Below are positions 7,948-14,037 of a stretch of 40,398 nt of DNA, piece by piece. How positions within the stretch are numbered: position 1 is the first letter of the stretch; each line of letters opens with the position of its first letter. The position numbers and the translations under genes were made by a program. Location: positions 1-40,398 of the forward strand of contig NZ_JNYE01000071.1 in assembly GCF_000717185.1 (NCBI RefSeq), written 5' to 3'. Origin of the DNA: Kitasatospora phosalacinea. Its GTDB lineage: Bacteria > Actinomycetota > Actinomycetes > Streptomycetales > Streptomycetaceae. Under the pieces are notes generated by a model, which was not told the origin of the DNA, did no database searches, and was given only the letters and a program-made list of their open reading frames with translations.

Positions 7948-8310
7948 ATGCTCCGCATGACTATTTGAAGAGCACCGTCGGAGCGCCAGCACTGGCTCAA
8001 GGTCGGGACCTGGGACACGGTCTCTGACGGGGACCGTCGGATCTGTGCCGCCTGCGGGACGCCTGTCCGCTCGTACCAGTACCGCTTCTATCCGCCCGAG
8101 TCCTCCATGTTCGAGCGATGCATCGGGCTCGCGTGGTGTTCCGGCTGCCGGATCTACTCCGGCTCGATGGTTCACGTTCCCCGCAAGCGAGTTCTCGTCG
8201 ATGCCCTGGCATCGTTGCCCCACGATCAGCAAGAGCGTCTCAAGCGGAGCGAGACCGGGTTGATCGACTACCTGGACCGACAGGCCCGGGGCAAGAGGGA
8301 GCCGCACTGA
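7948..8310 (+). pseudogene. Zn-ribbon-like small protein with in-frame stop
   Basis: The frame from 7969 to 8310 reads RAPSERQHWLKVGTWDTVSDGDRRICAACGTP..., then CIGLAWCSGCRIYSGSMVHVPRKRVLVDALASLP. The CAAC and CSGC pairs look like a zinc ribbon. No start codon exists between the TGA at 7966-7968 and ATG 8107. The ATGs at 7948 and 7957 are in the same frame just before this TGA and follow AGGAAG, so a CGA-to-TGA change at 7966 would explain the break. A 67-residue remnant could start at ATG 8107 but would lack the first Cys pair. I do not know the family name. Confidence 0.5.
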
Positions 8311-8371
8311 GTTCGGTGGAGTCCCGGAAGTCGGGGTTTCGATCCTGGCGCAAGGAGATCCACCTGCTGTA

Positions 8372-8506
8372 CCGGCACCACGCAAATCCCCCGACGCGCT
8401 CCGTGAGCGCGCGATCCGCGAGGTCCGCACTACGGGCCGCCCGATCGCGCCCGGGCCACCGGACCTGGTCGACCGGAACCTCACCGCTGAGCTTGACGTT
8501 TACTGA
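8372..8506 (+). mobile_element. IS3-family relic with internal deletion
   Basis: In one frame the DNA reads PAPRKSPDALRERAIREVRTTGRPIA, matching the N-terminus of IS3-family OrfA (HTH domain). It then runs straight into PGPPDLVDRNLTAELDVY-stop, which resembles the PDLVDRxFTA segment preceding the DDE domain in OrfB. About 1 kb of a normal element is missing between them, so this is a deletion scar. It ends where the IS630 relic begins. Confidence 0.5.
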
Positions 8507-8567
8507 CCTTCGAAGCGTGATGTCGCCGGGGAATGACGGAGGGCGATTGTCGCGGTATGCCACTTGT

Positions 8568-9020
8568 ATGAGGTATCCGCAGGGCGGTGGGCTGACGCCT
8601 GAACGCCAGGTGTCTCGCGAGCGGATCCGGATGGAGGCAGCCGAGCGCTTCGCCGCAGGCGCCTCCAACGGGGAGGTCGCCAAGGACTTACGGGTGAGTG
8701 TGCGCTCGGTGCAGCGCTGGTACCGGACCTGGCAGGACACCGGACCCGAGGGTCTGCGCTCGGTCGGGCCCGTCTCCACGCCGAAGCCGAGCAACGCGCT
8801 CTTCATGGTGCTGGAGGTCGAGCTGGCCAAGGGCGCGGTCGCGCACGGCTGGCCGGACCAGACCTGGACCTTGGCCCGGATCAAGACGCTGATCGGGCGG
8901 CGGTTCCACAAGTCGCTCTCGCTCTCGGGCATCTCGCAGATGCTTCGCCGCCACGGCTGGAGCCACCAGGTCCCGGCCCGGCGCGCGGTCGAGCGGGACG
9001 ACGCGGCGGTGGCCAGCTGA
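8568..9020 (+). mobile_element. IS630-family transposase, truncated to its HTH half
   Basis: The 150-residue frame from ATG 8568 matches the N-terminal half of IS630-type transposases. MRYPQGGGLTPERQ is the typical opening, and AAERFAAGASNGEVAKDLRVSVRSVQRWYRTW is the HTH. WPDQTWTLARIKTLIGRRFHKSLSLSGISQMLRRHGWSHQVPARRAVERDD is the winged-helix segment. The frame stops at AVAS exactly where the DDE catalytic domain should start, so it cannot transpose by itself. It contains a TTA Leu codon (8688-8690), rare in streptomycetes, consistent with foreign origin. The Fic gene stop lies 4 bp beyond it on the other strand. Confidence 0.75.
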
Positions 9021-9023
9021 GGG

Positions 9024-10430
9024 TCAACCGTCAAGCTGGGCGACAGAGGCACGGCTCTGCTCAAGGTGGAACTCGACGAAACCGCACAGACCCAGGGCGT
9101 CCTGCGGGTCGTCGGCCCGGTGACTGAACCGACGGATGAGCACCACTGAGTCGAGGGTGACGCCTTCGCGGGCCAGCACGAACAGCAGGGTGAGCAGGGC
9201 AGCACGGGCGTTGCCGTCGTCGAACGGGTGGAAGAAGCAAACGTCCAGATGTGCACGGGCCGCCCTGGCGGCGAGCGAGAGCCGGCCGTCGGTGGCCTGT
9301 GCCAAGCAGGTGTCGAGGCGGGCGTGGGTGTCGGGGCCGATCCCGTAGCGCTCGGCACCGCCCTTGGCGAAGGCGGGGTGGGTGCGCAGCAGCGGCAGCT
9401 CAGGGGTGCCGAGTACGTGCCGCTGCCAGCCGCGTATCAGCTCGAAGTCGAGTGCGGCGCCTCGTGCGGCGTCGGCCCGTACCAGTTCGAGTGCGGCGAG
9501 CAAGCCAGCTCCGCGAGCGGCGTCCACGGCTGTGTCGAAGAAGCGGAACTCCTCGACCGCGCCGTCCCGGGCGGGCACCACCGGTCCGTCGTCCGTACTG
9601 ACCTCGTGTTCCGGCCACGGCACGGTCTCGCGCACCACCAGCCAGCGCGCCAGGTGGTCCGGGAACTCGCCGGGCTCAGGCGACCAGCGGGTGTCCTCAG
9701 GTCGCAAGGGGCCGACGAGCCGCTCCGCGATGTCATCAGCCAGGACGGTGTCCGGCGCGGTCCAACTCTTGAACCGGCCCCCGACCGCCTGACCTACCAA
9801 GTTCTTGGCCGTCTCCGGGGCGACACCCCAGTAAGTGAGGAACCAACCCAGGACCTGCTGGCAGTGCCCGTGCCAGCCACTTTCGGCACCTGTCCAGTCC
9901 GCCACCTGCAGGATCACGTTGCGGGCGGCGCTCTCCCACAAGACACGGTCGGCCGTCACGGTCTCCGGGTCCAGCGGGTAGGCCTCGAACCACTCCACGA
10001 GACGCTCCAGCCAGTCACGCCACTCGCACAGCGCCGCCACGACCCGGTCGAGGGTCTGCTGCGGGGTGGCGATCGAGTGCGAGCCGCAACACCAGCTCCC
10101 GATCGGCCCTCCGTCAATGTCTCCCTCGCCGTGCGACCAGCGCCATCCTGCCGCCCACGGGCCGTAGTTCTCGACCAGCGCATGCGTCATGGCGTCGGAC
10201 CAGGGCTTGGCCACCTCGTGAGCCCAGTTGACCCTGGTCAGGTCGATGTCCGGATCCGTCCGGGAGGGCACCCGCCTCGCCGGGCCCAAGGACCGGACCA
10301 CCTGCGCCACCGTATCGGGGTCGAAGGGATGGCTTGCGGGATCGACATCGTCCCAGGACAGGTCTCTGGGGTAAGGCACTCTGAACACCCGGCCAGGGTG
10401 CACGGAGACCGGCGGTGCGGGCAACGGCAT
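9024..10430 (-). CDS. Fic-domain protein (putative AMP/nucleotide transferase)
   Basis: The product is 468 residues from ATG 10430. The C-terminal third is a Fic domain: RAHLDVCFFHPFDDGNARAALLTLLFVL contains the catalytic HPFxDGNxR loop (about residues 401-409), with Ala in place of the usual Gly/Lys before Arg. Fic enzymes transfer AMP, other nucleotides or phosphate to protein hydroxyls. The N-terminal 200+ residues are Trp-rich (WSDAMTHALVENYGPWAAGWRWSHGEGD...) and not recognised. No inhibitory (S/T)xxxE(G/N) motif and no small antitoxin gene is evident nearby, so a classical Fic toxin-antitoxin pair is not supported. It lies tail-to-tail with the IS630 relic. Confidence 0.85.
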   Translation of the reverse strand: MPLPAPPVSVHPGRVFRVPYPRDLSWDDVDPASHPFDPDTVAQVVRSLGPARRVPSRTDPDIDLTRVNWAHEVAKPWSDAMTHALVENYGPWAAGWRWSHGEGDIDGGPIGSWCCGSHSIATPQQTLDRVVAALCEWRDWLERLVEWFEAYPLDPETVTADRVLWESAARNVILQVADWTGAESGWHGHCQQVLGWFLTYWGVAPETAKNLVGQAVGGRFKSWTAPDTVLADDIAERLVGPLRPEDTRWSPEPGEFPDHLARWLVVRETVPWPEHEVSTDDGPVVPARDGAVEEFRFFDTAVDAARGAGLLAALELVRADAARGAALDFELIRGWQRHVLGTPELPLLRTHPAFAKGGAERYGIGPDTHARLDTCLAQATDGRLSLAARAARAHLDVCFFHPFDDGNARAALLTLLFVLAREGVTLDSVVLIRRFSHRADDPQDALGLCGFVEFHLEQSRASVAQLDG

Positions 10431-10608
10431 TTCCCCGGCTGACCGAACGAGGAATGCGACTCGGGCGCCGCTTGCGTTGCGCGGAGTCGTCCTCGGCCGG
10501 GGACATGGCCCGGGCAGAGAAGAGGGCCCGCCGAGTCGGTCGAGGAGTACCGAGCTCGCCAAGGTTAAACGGCAAGCTGAACGGCCCGACCGGCCGCGGG
10601 GCGCGGAC

Positions 10609-10782
10609 ATGACCTGCGTGCGGACCTGGCCCGGGTGGGTCCACGTCGCGTTCGTCGGCTGGTGGATAGCCGGGTACATGCTCACCGAACTCCCCTTGGA
10701 CGCACTTGGGACGGTGCTGTGGCGGCGCAGGGCCGAGAAGGACTCCGGGTTGATTCAGCACCGCGACAGGGGGCCGCAGTAG
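10609..10782 (+). CDS. Small membrane-like ORF of unknown function
   Basis: The 57-codon frame from ATG 10609 encodes a Trp-rich hydrophobic segment (WPGWVHVAFVGWWIAGYMLTELPLDALG), followed by a charged tail (RRRAEKDSGLIQHRDRG). One transmembrane helix is plausible. Third codon positions are mostly G/C, as in real genes here, but no clear ribosome-binding site or homologue is recognised. It is divergent from the Fic gene. Coding status is uncertain. Confidence 0.3.
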   Translation: MTCVRTWPGWVHVAFVGWWIAGYMLTELPLDALGTVLWRRRAEKDSGLIQHRDRGPQ

Positions 10783-11255
10783 GTGTCCGTTCGGTGCACC
10801 GAGCGGCTCGCCGGGATCGGTGCCGCCGCATCGGGCGGATCCGTCACCGACCCGTACGCAGAAGGACATTCACGACAACGCCCATACCGATGGTGAAGCC
10901 AGCACCACCACAAGACGGGTGCCAGAGGTAGTGACCGTGCCCGCTCGATCGTGCAGGCTGGAGACCACGAAGACCACCAGCGCGGCGAGGAGGGGCCATG
11001 GGCGCCATCGAGCGGTCAACGGGGAAAACGCTGCCCGATGCGGCCCGCCGTCACGCCGCCGTGGACCGGTGGCTGCGGAAGCGCGCTGCTTGCCCGGGTG
11101 TTCGCGCTCCGCGCCGCCCTGCCGTCCACGGCGACCAAGGCGCGTCCGAAGCCGAACGGGGAGCCGGTCGGCAGGACGGCTGCCTCCGGTGGGCCGGGTG
11201 AGTCGGGTGGGCCCGTGCTGCCGGGCTGCCCCGGGCGGTGCCCTGGGCTCGGCGG
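10783..11255. other. Intergenic stretch, no confident gene
   Basis: About 470 bp. One short frame (10998-11201, 67 codons) has a good GAGGAGG ribosome-binding site before its ATG, but its predicted protein is Arg/Ala-rich and resembles no family. On the minus strand an isolated piece (GHGHYLWHPSCGGAGFTIGMGVVVNVLLRTG) looks protein-like but has no context. The region is probably degraded coding DNA. Confidence 0.4.
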
Positions 11256-11654
11256 ATGGAGCGCGACACGTTTCGCTACGTCGGCGATTTCAGGGAGTGG
11301 GGGCACGGGCGGCCGGACGGTCCGTCGATCAGGGCCGCCGTGCGGGCCGCTCCGGGGGAGGACGAGCCCGAGCTCCTGCGGTACTTGCGCGGCGGTGCGC
11401 TCCTGTACGCCACGCCCAGTGCGGTGCCCGATGTGCTCGGCCCCGCGGGGGCGGTGATCGGCGGGTTGCACCTGTTCACCGACGGGCGGTGGTTGTGGTT
11501 CTCCGACCTGGCCCACTACGTGGAGCGCCACCACGTGGTGCTCGACCCCGACTTCCTCGCGCACGCCCGGGGCAACGGCTGGGTCGTTCCGGTGCTCGAC
11601 GACGATGACCTGCAGGCGGTGCCGGCGGCGATTCTCGCGGGCGGGGCGGGGTGA
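11256..11654 (+). CDS. Conserved-looking hypothetical protein
   Basis: The 132-residue product starts MERDTFRYVGDFREWGHGRPDGPSIRAAV and ends in an acidic segment (VPVLDDDDLQAVPAAILAG). Its mixed alpha/beta content, lack of hydrophobic segments and clean codon bias support a real cytosolic protein. The segments GAVIGGLHLFTDGRWLWFSDLAHYVERH and DFLAHARGNGWVVP look like a compact domain, but I do not recognise the family. ATG 11256 is preferred to the upstream GTG/ATG codons because the conserved-looking sequence begins there. The convergent neighbour ends 42 bp downstream. Confidence 0.6.
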   Translation: MERDTFRYVGDFREWGHGRPDGPSIRAAVRAAPGEDEPELLRYLRGGALLYATPSAVPDVLGPAGAVIGGLHLFTDGRWLWFSDLAHYVERHHVVLDPDFLAHARGNGWVVPVLDDDDLQAVPAAILAGGAG

Positions 11655-11696
11655 AGGCGGGTGCCCGGCGGGGGAGCCGGCGGTGAGGCGGCCGGG

Positions 11697-12575
11697 TCAC
11701 GGGTGGCCGACGGCCGTGCGCAGGGCCGGGAGGTGGTCGGTGAGGAAGGCATCGACCGGGCGGGCCGGGCGGCCGAGCAGGTCGGGGACGGCGGTGGTCA
11801 CCTCGGCCAGCGAGCCCGCGGCGACCTCGCGCAGCAGGGCAGCCAGGTCCGCGGCGAAGGCGGGCGGGGCGCCCTGGGCGGTCAGGGTGGCGGCGACCTC
11901 GTCCGGGGTGAGGGGGTGGAGGTCCACCGGGCGGTGCAGGGCGCGGGCGATGCGGTCGGCCAGGTCCCGGTCGGTGAGGGCCTGCGGGCCGGTCAGGACG
12001 AAGGACTCGCCCGGGCGCGGCGGCCCCGTCAGCAGGACCTCCGCGCACTCGGCGACGTCCCGGGCGTCGACGTGCGAGACGGGCGCGTCGCCGTAGCGGC
12101 CGACCAGCCGCCCGTCCGGGGTGAACGCCCCCGGGGCGAGCAGGTTCTGCAGGAATCCCGAGGGTTGGAGCAGCGTCCAGCCGCCCGGGAGCGCGGCGGC
12201 CAGGCGGCGGTCCAGCACGCCGTGCGCGCCCTGGGCCAGCAGGCTGTCCGGTGCGGCGTGCCACACCGAGACCTTCACCACCCGCTCGACGCCCGCCGCC
12301 GCGGCAGCCCCGATGGCGGCGGTGAGTTGGCGGACCATCGGCTGCTCGCCGTCCACCGGCAGCGCGCCGGGGCCGCCGAGGAACAGCCGGTCCACGCCCA
12401 CGAACGCGGCGGTCAGCGAGGCCGGGGTGTCGAAGTCGCCGACGGCGTACGCGCAGCCCAGGGCCCGGCCCTTGGCCTCGTCGCGGACGAGGGCGCGGAA
12501 CTCGGCCCCCCGGTCGGTGAGTCGGCGGACCAGGTGGCGGCCGATCGCGCCGGTGGCTCCGGTCAGCAGGATCAT
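11697..12575 (-). CDS. NmrA-like NAD(P)-binding oxidoreductase
   Basis: The 292-residue atypical SDR has an N-terminal nucleotide loop, MILLTGATGAIGRHLVRRL (GxxGxxG). VGDFDTPASLTAAFVGVDRLFL, VERVVKVSVWHA and the C-terminal PSGFLQNL...VSHVDARDVAECAEVLLTG are typical of NmrA / quinone-oxidoreductase-like proteins such as YtfG. These bind NAD(P)H and reduce quinones or azo compounds, or act as redox-sensing regulators. The classical YxxxK dyad is absent, as usual in this group. It is divergent from a TetR gene, which is the obvious candidate regulator. Confidence 0.85.
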   Translation of the reverse strand: MILLTGATGAIGRHLVRRLTDRGAEFRALVRDEAKGRALGCAYAVGDFDTPASLTAAFVGVDRLFLGGPGALPVDGEQPMVRQLTAAIGAAAAAGVERVVKVSVWHAAPDSLLAQGAHGVLDRRLAAALPGGWTLLQPSGFLQNLLAPGAFTPDGRLVGRYGDAPVSHVDARDVAECAEVLLTGPPRPGESFVLTGPQALTDRDLADRIARALHRPVDLHPLTPDEVAATLTAQGAPPAFAADLAALLREVAAGSLAEVTTAVPDLLGRPARPVDAFLTDHLPALRTAVGHP

Positions 12576-12593
12576 GGTGGGTCCTCCCGTATG

Positions 12594-12639
12594 GGTGGCG
12601 GTGGCGGCGGTGGCGGTGGCGGTGGCGGATGGCGGTGAT
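12594..12639. repeat. GGTGGC/GGCGGT microsatellite
   Basis: A simple run of GGCGGT-type hexamers lies just upstream of the NmrA-like start on the opposite strand. It separates that start from the tetR promoter. Confidence 0.7.
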
Positions 12640-12657
12640 GGGCGGGGCCGTGCCGGT

Positions 12658-12694
12658 TATGCTGAGGTTCCCTCGGGTTCGGTGCGAACCGAGG
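12658..12694 (+). promoter_or_regulatory. Candidate -10 box and TetR operator
   Basis: TATGCT (12658-12663) resembles a -10 element. Immediately downstream, CCTCGGGTTCG and CGAACCGAGG (12671-12694) form an inverted repeat with a 3-bp centre and one bulged G. The position just past the expected start point suits repression by the TetR protein encoded at 12748. Confidence 0.4.
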
Positions 12695-12747
12695 ATGCCT
12701 CGACTTGTCGGCCGGGCGCAAGGACCCGGCCCGGAACGGGAGTTGAC

Positions 12748-13302
12748 GTGACCGGAGCCGCCACCCGCCGCCCGCGCGCCGACGCGTTGCGCAACCGCGA
12801 ACGGCTGCTCGCCGAAGCCGACGCGGTGTTCCGGGAGCAGGGCACCGGCGCCTCGCTGGAGGGGGTCGCCCGCCGGGCCGGGGTCGCGATCGGCACCCTC
12901 TACGGCCACTTCCCGACCCGCACGGCCCTGATCGCCGCCCTGCTGGACGCCCGCAACCGGGAGCTGTTCGCGCACGGCGACGCCCTCGCCGAGCACCCCG
13001 ACCCGGCCCTGGCGCTGGCCGACTGGGTCCGTGCCGTCGTCCGGCACGCCGCCGCCTACCAGGGCCTGGCCGCCGTGCTGGCCGCCCGGTCCGACGAACT
13101 CCAGGACTCCTGCCACCGGTTGACGGCGATCGGTGAACGCCTGGTCGACCGGGCCCGGGCCGCGGGCGCCCTGCGCGGTGACACCACCGGCGCCGACGTG
13201 TTCACCCTGATGAACGCCGCCGCCTGGGCCCGCGGGCACGACACCCCCGCCCAGGCCGACCGGCTGCTCGACCTCGCCCTGGCCGGGATGATCGTCGGAT
13301 GA
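12748..13302 (+). CDS. TetR/AcrR-family transcriptional regulator
   Basis: The product is 184 residues from GTG 12748. The N-terminal HTH reads RNRERLLAEADAVFREQGTGASLEGVARRAGVAIGTLYGHFPTRTALIAALLDARNREL, a typical TetR DNA-binding domain with the conserved TLYGHFPTR recognition turn. The C-terminal domain is the usual helical ligand pocket. It is transcribed away from the NmrA-like oxidoreductase and overlaps the next gene by 4 nt (ATGA), so the two are translationally coupled. It probably represses both itself and the oxidoreductase. The long upstream open frame has no domain content. Confidence 0.9.
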   Translation: MTGAATRRPRADALRNRERLLAEADAVFREQGTGASLEGVARRAGVAIGTLYGHFPTRTALIAALLDARNRELFAHGDALAEHPDPALALADWVRAVVRHAAAYQGLAAVLAARSDELQDSCHRLTAIGERLVDRARAAGALRGDTTGADVFTLMNAAAWARGHDTPAQADRLLDLALAGMIVG

Positions 13303-13735
13303 GCGGGGCGATCCGGACGAGCGGGGTGGAGGTGCGGTGCGGACGGGACCGGGCGGTCGGCGTCCGGCTGACGGGCCGCCAGGAGGAGGGCGGCGTCGTG
13401 CGGTTCGCGGCGGAGCTGCGGGCCCCCGGCCTGACGGCCCGGCTGGCCGAGGTGGTCGGCCTGGGGCCCGGCGGCGGCCTCGCGGGCTTCCTGGCCGGGC
13501 TGGCGGCGGACTTCCGCGGCTGGGGGGCGAGCGGTCCTGGCGCAACGCCGACGGTGACCTGGCGCTGCGCGCCGCGTTCCGCCCCGGCGGCCACGTCGGC
13601 CTGACCTGGGCGCTGCGGCCCTGGCGCGCCGCCGACGGCACCTGGCGGGCCGAGGCGACCACCTGGTTGGAGGCCGGGGAGCAACTCGCCGCGCTGGCCG
13701 CCGAGGTGGAGGCGTTCCTGGAGGGTGAGGGATGA
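13299..13735 (+). pseudogene. DUF6228-like protein, frameshifted in a G run
   Basis: The first 75 codons (EVRCGRDRAVGVRLTGRQEEGGVVRFAAELRAPGL ... GGGLAGFLAGLAADFRGW) and the continuation in another frame (GERSWRNADGDLALRAAFRPGGHVGLTWALRPWR...VEAFLEGEG, stop 13735) together match the DUF6228 pattern. The break lies at the G6 run around 13522-13527; one extra base there would restore one frame of about 145 codons. The function of the family is unknown. Since the defect is in a homopolymer, a sequencing error must be considered. Confidence 0.6.
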
Positions 13736-14037
13736 GGGGTGAGGGCGACGGCGGCCGGGGGAGGGGCTGCCGTCGGTGGCCGAGGTCGTAGCGGGGTGGC
13801 TGCAGGAGCGGGGGCGGGCGACGGGTGACAGACGGTGGCCCGGGTTTCGGGTGAACGTTCAACTTCGGCGAAACTTTCAACATATTCACTGGTCATGTGA
13901 CTGGATGGTGGACGTACTGATTGGGCACTGTGGTGGCGGGCCGAACACCGGCCGCGCCCGGGGGGAGTCGGCGCGCAGTCGGGGGCAGTGCGGCCCGTCC
14001 CTGATCGATCCCCTCGCTGCTGCGGGAGCGTGCAGTC
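13736..14037 (+). promoter_or_regulatory. AT-rich upstream region of the acyl-assembly operon
   Basis: The 300-bp gap holds an unusually AT-rich island at about 13850-13930. It contains two TTCAAC boxes (13858 and 13876, 18 bp apart), the 9-bp palindrome TTCGGCGAA between them and a directly repeated ACTGG (13889 and 13901). No consensus promoter is certain. As the only AT-rich patch before a multi-gene operon it probably carries the regulatory signals. A GGGAG ribosome-binding site precedes ATG 14038. Confidence 0.4.

Noticed and set aside
9228..10442. A 404-codon plus-strand frame opposite the Fic gene
   Set aside because: Antisense shadow; the minus strand has the HPFDDGNAR motif and plausible protein sequence.
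9024..10782. Fic toxin-antitoxin module with the small ORF at 10609 as antitoxin
   Set aside because: The small ORF encodes a hydrophobic segment rather than an inhibitory helix, is divergent, and carries no (S/T)xxxE(G/N) motif.
10998..11201. 67-codon ORF with a good ribosome-binding site
   Set aside because: The predicted protein is Arg/Ala-rich without recognisable structure and has mixed third-position composition; mentioned only within the intergenic entry.
13858..13881. SARP-type heptamer repeats
   Set aside because: The TTCAAC boxes are 18 bp apart instead of the 11-bp period typical of SARP sites.
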